Assembly (NCBI GenBank): GCA_026126105.1
Contig: JAHCJV010000050.1
Span: 1 to 40,836 of the forward strand
Source of the DNA: Enhydrobacter sp.
GTDB taxonomy: Bacteria; Pseudomonadota; Alphaproteobacteria; Reyranellales; Reyranellaceae
DNA: 40,836 nt
Direction of reading: 5' to 3'
Shown: positions 24,014-32,172 of the stretch, in pieces
Numbering within the stretch: the first letter of the stretch is position 1
Layout of the letters: every line of letters starts with the position of its first letter
Notes under the pieces: generated by a model
What the model was told of the DNA's origin: nothing
The model's database searches: none
What the model saw: the letters and a program-made list of their open reading frames with translations, nothing else
Position numbers and translations under genes: made by a program

Positions 24014-25468
24014 ATGAGCACGGACCAAGCTCCAGCGCTGCTGGATGTGCCGATCGGCCTTCGAGAGACCGGCACGCGGCGCGAATTCGACAGCATGGGG
24101 GAAGTCGAGGTTCCCGCGGACCGCTATTGGGGGTCGCAGACACAGCGCTCCCTGCAGCACTTCTCGATCGGCGACGATCGAATGCCAAAGGCCGTCTATC
24201 ACGCCTATGGCTTCGTCAAGAAAGCCTGCGCCCTGGTGAACCACGCCGCCGGACGCCTTCCGGCATGGAAGAAGGACGCCATCGTGCGCGCGGCCGACGA
24301 GACGATCGACGGCTCTCTGGACGATCATTTTCCTCTGTTTGTCTGGCAGACCGGCTCCGGCACCCAGAGCAACATGAATGTCAACGAGGTGATCTCCAAC
24401 CGCGCGATCCAGTTGCTGGGCGGGACGCTCGGATCCCAGAAGCCGGTCGGGCCCAACGACGACGTCAACATGGGCCAGTCGTCGAACGATACCTTCCCGA
24501 CGGCGATGCACATCGCGGCCGTCGCCGAGATCGACGATCGACTCGTGCCGGCAGTAACCGCTCTCGTCGAGACCATCGAGCGCAAGGCCGACGGCTGGAT
24601 GGACGTGGTCAAGATCGGTCGCACCCATCTGGAAGACGCGGTGCCCCTGACCGTCGGCCAGGAGTGGCATGGTTGGGCCGGCCAGATCCGCGATGGGATT
24701 GCGGAGATCGAAGCGAGCCGGGCCGGCCTCTATCAGCTGGCGGTCGGCGGCACGGCGGTCGGCACCGGCCTGAATGCGCCAAAGGGTTTCTCGCGGGACG
24801 TTGCCGCCAAGATCGCCGAGCTGACGGGCAGGCCGTTCGTCACGGCGCCCAACAAGTTCGCCGCGCAGGGCTCGCTCGACGCGATGGTTCGGGCGCACAG
24901 TGCGCTCCGCAATCTGGCCGTGGCCCTTATGAAGATCGCCAACGACATGCGCTGGCTCGCGTCCGGTCCCCGCTGCGGGCTCGCCGAGCTCACCCTGCCG
25001 GCCAACGAACCGGGCTCCTCGATCATGCCCGGCAAGGTCAATCCGACGCAGTGCGAGGCGATGGTGATGATCTGCATCCAGGTGATGGGCAATGACAGCG
25101 CCGTCGCCTTCGCGGGCAGCCAGGGCAACTTCCAGCTCAATGCCATGCGGCCCGTCATCATCAACAATTTTCTTCACTCGGCGCGGATCCTCGCCGATGG
25201 CTGCACGAAATTCCGCGAGTATTCGGTAGAGGGGACCGAGATCAATCCCGCCAAGGTTCAGGAATACGTCGATGGCAGCGTGATGCTGGTGACGGCGCTC
25301 TCGCCGGCGATCGGCTATCAGAACGCCGCACACATTGCCGAGGAGGCGATCGCCAAGGGCCTCACGTTGAAGCAGGCGGCGCTCGCCTCGGGCAAGGTCG
25401 ACGAGGCGCTCTTCGACCAGACGGTGCGCCCGATCGACATGGTCGGATCAGGGCTTTCAGGTGCCTGA
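24014..25468 (+). CDS. fumC: Class II fumarate hydratase
   Basis: Cytoplasmic enzyme of the citric acid cycle that hydrates fumarate to malate; 484 residues from the chosen start. The N-terminus RREFDSMGEVEVPADRYWG (22-40), TGSGTQSNMNVNEV (113-126), GRTHLEDA with H205, and GSSIMPGKVNP (334-344) all match FumC, including the B-site residues. Aspartase is less likely. I start at 24014 (MSTDQ, GGTGAG upstream); the frame is open back to 23867, but that extension looks non-coding. It overlaps the exporter gene by 8 bases and begins an overlapping chain that ends with malate:quinone oxidoreductase. Confidence 0.93.
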   Translation: MSTDQAPALLDVPIGLRETGTRREFDSMGEVEVPADRYWGSQTQRSLQHFSIGDDRMPKAVYHAYGFVKKACALVNHAAGRLPAWKKDAIVRAADETIDGSLDDHFPLFVWQTGSGTQSNMNVNEVISNRAIQLLGGTLGSQKPVGPNDDVNMGQSSNDTFPTAMHIAAVAEIDDRLVPAVTALVETIERKADGWMDVVKIGRTHLEDAVPLTVGQEWHGWAGQIRDGIAEIEASRAGLYQLAVGGTAVGTGLNAPKGFSRDVAAKIAELTGRPFVTAPNKFAAQGSLDAMVRAHSALRNLAVALMKIANDMRWLASGPRCGLAELTLPANEPGSSIMPGKVNPTQCEAMVMICIQVMGNDSAVAFAGSQGNFQLNAMRPVIINNFLHSARILADGCTKFREYSVEGTEINPAKVQEYVDGSVMLVTALSPAIGYQNAAHIAEEAIAKGLTLKQAALASGKVDEALFDQTVRPIDMVGSGLSGA

Positions 25469-26741
25469 AGCCGGCGTACCGTCGGTGACCGACGCGGCGC
25501 ATGTCGCGTTGCGCCTGGGTCGGCTGATGCTGATCAACGGGGCCGACACGGAACATGTCCATGAATCGGTCGTCGCGCTCGTCGGCAGGTGCGGATATCA
25601 GGCGCACCTGCTGGTCGGGGCCGAGGGGCTCCTCCTCACGCTGGTCAGCGCGGAAGGTTTTCGGACCCGGCTCGGGCCGGCGATCTCCGGCATGACGGTC
25701 AACATGAGTGCGCTCGGCGCGCTCGACCGCATCTGCCGGGTTGGACCGGGGGCGGTGCCTGACATTGCGCTGATCGACCGGCAGCTGGATGAAGTCGAAA
25801 AAGGTCCGCATCGCTATGGTCCCTGGCTGGTCGCCATCGGCATCGGGATCACAGCCGCGGCTCTCGCGCGGCTCTTCGGCGGCGGCTGGCCGGTCGTCGC
25901 GGTCTCGTTTCTCGTTGGCGTGGTGACCCAGCTTCTGCGCCAGACGTTGGGTGCGCACCGCACCAATCCGGTCGGCGGAGCGGCGCTGGCGGCCTTCGGT
26001 GGCGGATTGATCGGGGCGTTGGCGATGAGGGCGTTTCCCGGCACGTCGCCGGCACTCTGCCTCGTCGTCGCGGGCATGATCCTGGTGCCGGGCGTTCCCC
26101 TGCTCAACGGAGTGCGCGATACGCTCGGCAATCACGTCGGCACCGGCCTTTCGCGCCTCACGCTCGGCACGGCTACGATCCTCGCGATCGCCCTTGGGCT
26201 GTTCCTGGCAGCAGGCTTCGCCGGCGATGCGCTGGCGGTGGCACAAAGCTTTCCGCTACTGCCTACCGTCGAGGATCTCCTGTTCTCCGCGCTCGCGGGC
26301 ACAGGCTATGGAATGCTGTTCAACGTGCCTGTGCGGGCCCTCTGGGTTTGCATGCTTTGCGCAATGGCCGGGCACGGCTTGCGCACCGCGGTGGAGCATC
26401 TCGGCCTCGAATTGAGCGTCGCCTCTCTGATCGGCGCATTTGCGGCAACGATGCTTGCGCGCGGTCTGGCCTACCGTTTCCGGGTGCCGGCCGTGACGTT
26501 CGCCTTTCCCGGCATCGTCGCGATGATTCCCGGAGCCTATGCCTTTCGCGCCGGCATCGGTGGCCTCGAGATCATGCACGCCGGCAGCGGCGCGCCGCCC
26601 GCTCTGGTGGCTGAAACGATCGGCCTCGCGGTCACCACGATCGTCGTGACGGCGGCCATTGCGATCGGCCTGTGCCTCGCTCTTGCCCTGCCAGTTCCCG
26701 AACGGTACCGCTCACTCGAAACGGCAGGAGACCCCCGATGA
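25461..26741 (+). CDS. ThrE/YjjPB-type inner-membrane exporter (fused)
   Basis: A 426-residue membrane protein joining the two halves that are separate YjjP and YjjB in E. coli. Residues 1-120 form the soluble N-terminal part (LMLINGADTEHVHESV, followed by EGLLLTLVSAEGF). About ten hydrophobic segments follow from residue 115, with the internal repeat of the family around 135-280 and 290-415. The first start is GTG at 25461, overlapping fumC by 8 bases; an ATG at about residue 23 would truncate the conserved N-terminus. Family members export threonine/serine (ThrE) or succinate (YjjPB). Placement between fumarase and malate:quinone oxidoreductase favours a C4-dicarboxylate over an amino acid, by inference. 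Confidence 0.87.
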   Translation: MPEAGVPSVTDAAHVALRLGRLMLINGADTEHVHESVVALVGRCGYQAHLLVGAEGLLLTLVSAEGFRTRLGPAISGMTVNMSALGALDRICRVGPGAVPDIALIDRQLDEVEKGPHRYGPWLVAIGIGITAAALARLFGGGWPVVAVSFLVGVVTQLLRQTLGAHRTNPVGGAALAAFGGGLIGALAMRAFPGTSPALCLVVAGMILVPGVPLLNGVRDTLGNHVGTGLSRLTLGTATILAIALGLFLAAGFAGDALAVAQSFPLLPTVEDLLFSALAGTGYGMLFNVPVRALWVCMLCAMAGHGLRTAVEHLGLELSVASLIGAFAATMLARGLAYRFRVPAVTFAFPGIVAMIPGAYAFRAGIGGLEIMHAGSGAPPALVAETIGLAVTTIVVTAAIAIGLCLALALPVPERYRSLETAGDPR

Positions 26742-26827
26742 CAGGCTGCATGCGCGTGCCGAGCGGCCAGGACGGCAACTCGCGCTTCGAAGAAGGCTCC
26801 GCGCCCACCGGCAGGCGGGTCGCATGA
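26738..26827 (+). CDS. Small ORF of 29 codons coupled to both neighbours
   Basis: ATG at 26738 overlaps the exporter stop (ATGA), and its own TGA at 26825-26827 overlaps the mqo start at 26824 (ATGA). A strong ribosome site AGGAG (26726-26730) lies 7 bases ahead of it; mqo itself has a weaker one. The encoded peptide begins MTGCMRVPSGQDG and is hydrophilic, with no membrane or signal segment. No family is recognised. It may be a translation-coupling leader for mqo rather than a functional protein. Its reading frame differs from those of both neighbours. Confidence 0.5.
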   Translation: MTGCMRVPSGQDGNSRFEEGSAPTGRRVA

Positions 26828-28320
26828 GCACCATCTTGTCCGAGACTCCCGACATCGTGCTGATCGGCGCCGGGATCATGAGCGCGACGCTCGGCACGGT
26901 TCTCAAGGAATTGGAGCCGTCCCTGAACATCGCGATGTTCGAGACGCTCGCCGATTGTGCGCAGGAAAGCTCCCAGGCCTGGAACAATGCCGGCACGGGC
27001 CACGCGGCCAATTGCGAGCTCAACTATACGCCGCAGCGCGCCGACGGCAGCGTGGACATTTCCAAAGCGCTGGAAGTGAACACCGAGTTCGATCTCTCGC
27101 GCCAGCTCTGGTCGTATCTCGTCTCGAAGGGCGCGATCCCCGATCCTCACGCGTTCATTCATTCGTGCCCGCACATGAGCTTCGTCTGGGGCGAGGGAAA
27201 TGTCGCTTTCCTGCGGGAACGCTATCGCCAGATGTCGGCGCATCATTGCTACCACGGCATGGAGTACAGCGAGGATCACGGGAAGATCGCGGAGTGGGCG
27301 CCGCTCACCATCGAGGGGCGCGATGCCGGGCAGGCGATCGCGGCGACGCGAATCGTTTCCGGCGCCGATGTCGATTACGGCGCGTTGACCCATCTCCTTG
27401 TCGCGCAGCTTTCGGCGCAGTCCGGTTTCTCGGTGCAATACCGGCATCGGGTCACGGACGTCGTGCAATCGGAAGACGGGCGGTGGCGGGTGTCGGTCGA
27501 AGATGTCGCTACGCGCGAGACCAGGACGGTTTCAGCGAAGTTCGTCTTCGCCGGCGCCGGCGGCGGCGCGCTCGAGCTCCTGCAGAAGTCCGGCATACCC
27601 GAGGGGCATGGCTATGGCGGGTTTCCGGTCAGCGGAGTCTGGCTGCGGTGTGACGTGGACGCCGTCAGCGCAAGACATCATGCGAAGGTCTACGGCAAGG
27701 CAGCGCAGGGTTCGCCGCCAATGTCGGTTCCTCATCTCGATACGCGCATGATCGACGGCAAGCGGTCGCTGCTGTTTGGACCCTATGCCGGATTCTCCAG
27801 CAAGTTCCTCAAGCATGGATCCTATTTCGACCTGCCGAAGTCCGTAGAGCCGGGCAACATCCTTCCCCTGCTGGCGGTGGCTCGCGACAACTGGCAGCTC
27901 AGCGAATATCTGATCGGGCAGGTGCTGCAGACTTCGGCCCATCAGTTCGCCACATTGCAGGGGTTTTTCCCGCGCGCGCAACGTCATGACTGGCGCGAGG
28001 CAGTCGCCGGACAACGCGTGCAGATCATAAAGCCCGATCAGCAGCATACCGGAGTACTGGAGTTCGGCACCGAGCTGGTCGCGAGCGCCGACAAGTCCTT
28101 CGTGGCACTGCTCGGCGCATCGCCCGGGGCGTCGACGGCGGCGTTCATCGCGGTCGAGGTCCTGCAGAAATGCTTCGACGACAGGCTCACGTCCGATGGA
28201 TGGCTTGGTCGACTGAGGACAATCATCCCGACCTACGGCATCGACTTGAAGAAGGACGCCGTCGCATGCCGCGACATTCGCGCAAGCACGGCCAGGACTC
28301 TCGGGCTCGAGTTCGTCTGA
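26824..28320 (+). CDS. mqo: Malate:quinone oxidoreductase
   Basis: FAD-dependent peripheral membrane enzyme that oxidises malate to oxaloacetate and passes electrons to quinone; 498 residues, normal for Mqo. The nucleotide-binding start is DIVLIGAGIMSATLG (about 9-23), followed by ESSQAWNNAGTGHAANCELNY (48-68), PHMSFVWG, the FGPYAGFSSKFLK segment and LLGASPGASTAAF near the C-terminus, all family hallmarks. The open frame extends upstream, but only the ATG at 26824 gives the standard N-terminus. Placed downstream of fumarase and the exporter in an overlapping chain, it completes fumarate to malate to oxaloacetate within one unit. Confidence 0.95.
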   Translation: MSTILSETPDIVLIGAGIMSATLGTVLKELEPSLNIAMFETLADCAQESSQAWNNAGTGHAANCELNYTPQRADGSVDISKALEVNTEFDLSRQLWSYLVSKGAIPDPHAFIHSCPHMSFVWGEGNVAFLRERYRQMSAHHCYHGMEYSEDHGKIAEWAPLTIEGRDAGQAIAATRIVSGADVDYGALTHLLVAQLSAQSGFSVQYRHRVTDVVQSEDGRWRVSVEDVATRETRTVSAKFVFAGAGGGALELLQKSGIPEGHGYGGFPVSGVWLRCDVDAVSARHHAKVYGKAAQGSPPMSVPHLDTRMIDGKRSLLFGPYAGFSSKFLKHGSYFDLPKSVEPGNILPLLAVARDNWQLSEYLIGQVLQTSAHQFATLQGFFPRAQRHDWREAVAGQRVQIIKPDQQHTGVLEFGTELVASADKSFVALLGASPGASTAAFIAVEVLQKCFDDRLTSDGWLGRLRTIIPTYGIDLKKDAVACRDIRASTARTLGLEFV

Positions 28321-28340
28321 CCCCCAGGAGGTGGAAGGCC

Positions 28341-28394
28341 ATGTCCGGACCTGAAAGTGCGGCGGCCTCGTCGGCGCCGCGCGTCGCCGCATAG
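28341..28394 (+). CDS. Tiny ORF of 17 codons with a strong ribosome site
   Basis: ATG at 28341, 20 bases after the mqo stop, preceded by AGGAGG (28326-28331) at 9 bases. It ends at TAG 28392-28394. The peptide (MSGPESAAASSAPRVAA) resembles nothing I know. It could be a remnant of a gene start, a leader peptide, or chance; the good ribosome site is the only support. Confidence 0.3.
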   Translation: MSGPESAAASSAPRVAA

Positions 28395-28455
28395 GAGTTT
28401 TCCTCCCTAGCGAAGCCGGCACACCGTGGTGCGTCTCGCCGAACCGGCCTGTGCC

Positions 28456-28479
28456 GCTTTGGCGCTTTGGCGATTTGGC
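28456..28479. repeat. Three tandem copies of an 8-base unit, possible operator
   Basis: GCTTTGGC occurs twice in a row and is followed by GATTTGGC. It overlaps the -35 region of the weak promoter candidate TTGGCG-16-TACACT. Tandem direct repeats at this position are often regulator-binding sites, but no regulator gene is nearby. Confidence 0.4.
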
Positions 28480-28643
28480 GCGGTGTGCTACACTGCAAAT
28501 ATTGCGTTTCGATGTTTCGCGTGCGCGCTTACCGAGTGGTTTCGCAGCGTTGACACGGGCTCGACCGCTATAACCATCAAACGAGCCTCCAAAAGGAACA
28601 TAACAACACGCCGCAAAGCGCGTGTGTGTCTGGGAGGAATGCT

Positions 28644-30245
28644 ATGCACGTGCGCTCGGCAATCGTGGTTGGCACTTTGGCTGCCTTCGTCATGGCAGCG
28701 TCACCGGGGTTCGCTCAGAAGACGGGCGGAACTCTTCGCGTCACCCATCGCGACAACCCGCCCAGCGCCTCGATCCACGAGGAGGCGACCAACTCCACGA
28801 TCATGCCGTTCATGGCGGTGTTCAACAATCTCGTGATGTTCGATCCGCAGGAGAAGCGAAACTCGGCGGAAAAGATCGTTCCCGATCTGGCCGAAAGCTG
28901 GTCGTGGAACGCCGACGAGACCAGGCTTACCTTCAAGTTGCGGTCCGGGGTCAAGTGGCACGACGGCAAGCCGTTCACCGCCAAGGACGTGAAGTGCACC
29001 TGGGACGCACTGACCGGAAAGGCCGACGAGAAGTCAGACCTGATCCGCAAGAATCCACGCAGGATTTGGTACATCAACCTGAAGGACGTGACGGTCGATT
29101 CCGATACCCAGGTCACCTTCGAGCTTGGCCGGCCGCAGCCGTCGTTCCTGTCGATCCTGGCGGCCGGCTACTCGCCGGTCTATGCCTGTCATGCGAACGG
29201 GCGGGACATGCGATCCAGGCCCATCGGCACCGGGCCATTCAAGGTCGTGGAGTTCAAGCGCAACGAGTCGATCAAGCTGGTGCGCAATCCCGACTACTGG
29301 AAAAAGGGGCTGCCCTATCTCGACGCGATCGAATACCGGATCGTGCCCAATCGCAGCACGCGCGTGCTGGCCTTCGTGGCCGGCGACCTGGACCTGACAT
29401 TCGACGCCGACATCACTTTCCCGCTCCTGAAGGACGTGAAGGATCAGGCGCCGCATGCCGTCTGCGAGGCCCGCACCACCAACGTCAGCTCCAACCTGAT
29501 CGTCAACCGCGACGCGCCGCCGTTCGACAATCCCAAGCTGCGCGAGGCACTGGCTCTGGCGCTCGACCGCAAGCCGTTCAGCGATATCCTGTCACAGGGG
29601 AACGACGTGGTCGGCGGCCCCATGCTGCCGCCGCCCAGCGGCGTCTGGGGCTTGCCGGCGGAAGAACTCGCGAAGCTGCCGGGCTACGGACCGGACATCG
29701 AGAAGAACCGGACCAAAGCGCGCAAGATCATGGAGGGGCTGGGTTACAGCGCCGCCAACCCGCTGAAGGTCAAGGTGTCGACCCGCAACATCGCGGTCTA
29801 CCGCGATCCCGCCGTCATCCTGATCGACCAGCTCAAGACGATCTACATCGATGGCGAACTCGAGGCGATAGACACCACGGTGTGGCACAGCAAGGTGACG
29901 CGCAAGGACTACGCGATCGGCCTGAACCTGACCGGCCTTGGCGTCGATGATCCCGACGTGAACTTTTTCGAGAACTATCACAGCAAGTCCGAGCGGAACT
30001 ACACCGGCTACAACAATCCCGAGGTCGAAAAGCTGATCGAGGCGCAGTCGGCCGAGCGCGACCGCGCCAAGCGGCTGAAGATCGTGGGCGAGATCGAGCG
30101 CATGTTGATCAAGGACGGAGCGCGGCCGATCATCAGCCACGGCGCGGCCAACACCTGCTGGCAGCCGGCGGTCAAGGGCATCGTGCTGCAGCAGAACAGC
30201 ATCTACAACAACTGGCGCTTCGACACCGTCTGGCTCGATCGCTGA
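28644..30245 (+). CDS. Peptide/nickel-type ABC transporter substrate-binding protein
   Basis: Periplasmic binding protein of the SBP_bac_5 (DppA/OppA) family, 533 residues. The signal peptide ends around GFAQ (residues 22-25). Typical features are LAESWSWNADETRLTFKLRSGVKWHDGKPFTAKDVK in the first half (positions about 86-121), GTGPFKVVEFKRNE, REALALALDRK and a long C-terminal lobe. ATG at 28644 has GGAGG 6 bases upstream; the alternative GTG at 28626 lacks one. No permease or ATPase follows; the formamidase-type gene converges on it. It could serve the ATPases at 11-1959 or another system elsewhere. Ligand unknown. Confidence 0.93.
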   Translation: MHVRSAIVVGTLAAFVMAASPGFAQKTGGTLRVTHRDNPPSASIHEEATNSTIMPFMAVFNNLVMFDPQEKRNSAEKIVPDLAESWSWNADETRLTFKLRSGVKWHDGKPFTAKDVKCTWDALTGKADEKSDLIRKNPRRIWYINLKDVTVDSDTQVTFELGRPQPSFLSILAAGYSPVYACHANGRDMRSRPIGTGPFKVVEFKRNESIKLVRNPDYWKKGLPYLDAIEYRIVPNRSTRVLAFVAGDLDLTFDADITFPLLKDVKDQAPHAVCEARTTNVSSNLIVNRDAPPFDNPKLREALALALDRKPFSDILSQGNDVVGGPMLPPPSGVWGLPAEELAKLPGYGPDIEKNRTKARKIMEGLGYSAANPLKVKVSTRNIAVYRDPAVILIDQLKTIYIDGELEAIDTTVWHSKVTRKDYAIGLNLTGLGVDDPDVNFFENYHSKSERNYTGYNNPEVEKLIEAQSAERDRAKRLKIVGEIERMLIKDGARPIISHGAANTCWQPAVKGIVLQQNSIYNNWRFDTVWLDR

Positions 30246-30261
30246 TCGACACCTCTCAGGA

Positions 30262-31302
30262 TCATCGTCCGGATGGATCCTGCTTCCTCGGCGGGAAGAC
30301 CGAGCGCGGGATCCGGGCGTGGATGCCCTGGCGGCCGTCGACCACCTGCGTCACGGTGAAGTCGGCGGCGACGCTCATCAGCGAGTAGGCGTCGTCGCGG
30401 CTGGTGCCCTTGAGGTCGGTCAGCAGGCGCAGCATCTCGAGCGAGGCCTGGCGCATGGCGACGTTCAGGTCCTCGTCGAAGCCGTGCACCATCCATTCGT
30501 GCGGCGTCTCGATCAGCGGCGTCGGAAAGTGGAAGTCGCGCCGGATCGCGATCGTCATCATGACGTCGAGCGACGCCTCGATCGCGGTGCCGCTGAGCTC
30601 GCCGTCGCCCTGGGAGATATGCGGATCGCCGACCGAGAACATGCCGCCGTCGACCTGCACCGGATAGAACACGGTCGAGCCCGCGCCGATGCGCCAGTTG
30701 TCGATGTTGCCGCCATGGACGCCGGGCGGGATGGTGCTGACGCGCCCCTTCATGTCAGGCGCCACGCCCGCGGTGCCGAGATGCGGCCGCACGGGAATGC
30801 GGAAGCCCGGCAGCGCCGGCTGGCAGTTGCAGCTTTCCGGATGGGTGATCCTGCCGGGGATCAGGTACTTGCCGGGATAGTCGTAGGCGAACACCGCCTC
30901 CGCCTGGTTGCTGTTCTCGTCGAGCGCATAGATCGTCACGCGCTCCTTCTCGCCGAACTCCTTGTAGAGGTAACCCCAGTTGGCGGCGAGGTTCGAGCCG
31001 TGCCGGAAGCGCGGGATCATCGACAGGTAGCGCACCTCGAGCATGTCGCCCGGCTTCGCGCCCTCGACATGAATCGGTCCGGTCATGATGTGGACGCCGG
31101 GATTGCGGTCGTCCTCGGGGATGTCGCGATAGAGCTGGCGGATCGCATCGTCCATCATCAGGTCGGGTGCGTCGCCGGCATGATGCGTGATCGCCTGCAC
31201 GTGAACGTGGTCGCCGCTCTTCACCTTGAGCGCCGGCGCGAGGGCGGCGTCGAAATAGCCCCAGTGAACCGTTTCCTTCGTCGCCCTCAGGATGTGCAGC
31301 AC
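30262..31302 (-). CDS. Acetamidase/formamidase family protein
   Basis: Predicted amide hydrolase of the FmdA/AmdA family, 346 residues. Landmarks are GPIHVEGAKPGDMLEV (about 75-90), the metal-site region PHLGTAGVAPDMKGRVST, the GGNIDNWRIGAGSTVFYPVQV block and SVGDPHISQGDGE. It starts at GTG 31302, behind AAGGAGG 4 bases upstream, one of the strongest ribosome sites in the window. No signal peptide, so cytoplasmic. The gene ends 16 bases from the end of the binding-protein gene, convergently. It would release ammonia and an acid from an amide; whether formamide, acetamide or a longer amide is not readable. Confidence 0.92.
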   Translation of the reverse strand: MLHILRATKETVHWGYFDAALAPALKVKSGDHVHVQAITHHAGDAPDLMMDDAIRQLYRDIPEDDRNPGVHIMTGPIHVEGAKPGDMLEVRYLSMIPRFRHGSNLAANWGYLYKEFGEKERVTIYALDENSNQAEAVFAYDYPGKYLIPGRITHPESCNCQPALPGFRIPVRPHLGTAGVAPDMKGRVSTIPPGVHGGNIDNWRIGAGSTVFYPVQVDGGMFSVGDPHISQGDGELSGTAIEASLDVMMTIAIRRDFHFPTPLIETPHEWMVHGFDEDLNVAMRQASLEMLRLLTDLKGTSRDDAYSLMSVAADFTVTQVVDGRQGIHARIPRSVFPPRKQDPSGR

Positions 31303-31515
31303 AAATCCTCCTTTTCGTTCGCTCGCTGTCGCGCGCCCAGCAAGAACCGCACCACGCTCTTGCGTATGCGTTCCTCCCTGGCGGAGCCGGGGAGGTGCCC
31401 CGAAGGGGCGGAGGGGTCATGGGCCACAGCATCCGTGTTGCCTATGACCCCTCCGTCGCGGATTACCGCGCCACCTCCCCGCGCTGCGCGCAGGGAGGAA
31501 CGCGTCGCCGCGAGC
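31303..31515. other. Intergenic interval with a composite inverted repeat between DUF1028 and formamidase-type genes
   Basis: Besides the repeat element (31368-31503) it contains the ribosome site and the first bases upstream of the formamidase-type gene. No promoter consensus was seen. The repeat may mark the end of the upstream operon's transcript. Confidence 0.5.
31368..31503. repeat. Composite inverted repeat, TTCCTCCC family
   Basis: Arms 31368-31420 and 31444-31503 share three exact inverted blocks: GCGTTCCTCCC/GGGAGGAACGC, GGGGAGGTG/CACCTCCCC and GGAGGGGTCAT/ATGACCCCTCC. Intervening bases differ, for example GCGGAGCC against a GCGCTGCGCGC run. The central spacer is 23 bases. Relatives are the single hairpin at 8651-8688 and a half-copy near 28398. 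Confidence 0.9.
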
Positions 31516-32172
31516 TCAAGGCGGCGGGGCGCTCTCGGGGTCGACGGCGCGGATGACGTAGGCGTCGGCAGTCGGCTGGTAGAGCTCCCACAGGAAGCGC
31601 AGCTGCACGAGCGGCTGCGGGTCGAGGTCGACGCGCAGGTCGACGTACGGGAAGCTCTCCTTGTAGGCGACGACGAGGCCGGCGGACTTGACCTGCTTCA
31701 GCTCGCCGCCGGCTGCCTCGCCGGCCTCGATGGCGCGCAACAGTCGTTCGGCCAGCGGCTGGTCGGCGTTGGTCTCGAAGGTCTCGACCATCGCATCGAC
31801 CACGTCGGTGGTGCGCAGGATGTTGCCGATTGCCACGCAGTCGTGGCCGACCAGGCCCTTGGCGGTCGAGCTGATCTTGTCGCCATTGAGAAACGTGCCC
31901 GTTCCGTCGGCGCCGATGACGGCGAGCTGCCGCCAGCCGATGCCCGGCTCGGTCGCCGCGAGGTCGCGCATGATTCCCTCGGGTGTCATGCCCTGCGCCA
32001 GCTGCTCGAGCATCTTCGGCCCGAGCCGCGGGTCGGTGCGGTGCTGGGTCAGTGCGGCGCCGACGCCGGCGGTCGCGTAGGCGCAACGGCTGCCGACGGA
32101 CATCGACGAGGTGGTGACGACGGCGCCCAGCATGCCGGTGCGGGCGCATCGTCCGGCGATGGAGAAGGTCAT
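31516..32172 (-). CDS. DUF1028 family protein (Ntn-hydrolase-like, function unknown)
   Basis: A 218-residue protein beginning MTFSIAGRCARTGMLG, the normal DUF1028 N-terminus; SMSVGSRCAYATAGVGAALTQ and MVETFETNADQPLAERLL also fit. The family has an Ntn-hydrolase-like fold, which would use an N-terminal nucleophile after processing. The open frame runs back to 32361, but the ATG at 32172 has AGGAG 9 bases upstream and overlaps the monooxygenase stop (ATGA). It is therefore the last gene of the unit led by glycogen phosphorylase and the monooxygenase. Family members often sit in amide or peptide catabolism clusters; function here is inference. Confidence 0.88.
   Translation of the reverse strand: MTFSIAGRCARTGMLGAVVTTSSMSVGSRCAYATAGVGAALTQHRTDPRLGPKMLEQLAQGMTPEGIMRDLAATEPGIGWRQLAVIGADGTGTFLNGDKISSTAKGLVGHDCVAIGNILRTTDVVDAMVETFETNADQPLAERLLRAIEAGEAAGGELKQVKSAGLVVAYKESFPYVDLRVDLDPQPLVQLRFLWELYQPTADAYVIRAVDPESAPPP

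Larger units (their letters stand above)
28321..28643. other. Intergenic interval of 323 bases upstream of the binding-protein gene
   Basis: It holds the 17-codon ORF, a half-copy of the TTCCTCCC-type repeat (28398-28407, followed by TAGCGAAGCCGG), the triple 8-base repeat at 28456-28479 and a possible promoter TTGGCG-16-TACACT (28467-28472, 28489-28494). TTGACA occurs at 28550 but its only good -10 partner is 13 bases away, too close. The binding-protein ribosome site GGGAGGA is at 28632-28638. Confidence 0.45.

Noticed and set aside
28550..28574. TTGACA with TATAAC as a promoter for the binding-protein gene
   Set aside because: The spacing is only 13 bases, too short for a sigma70 promoter.
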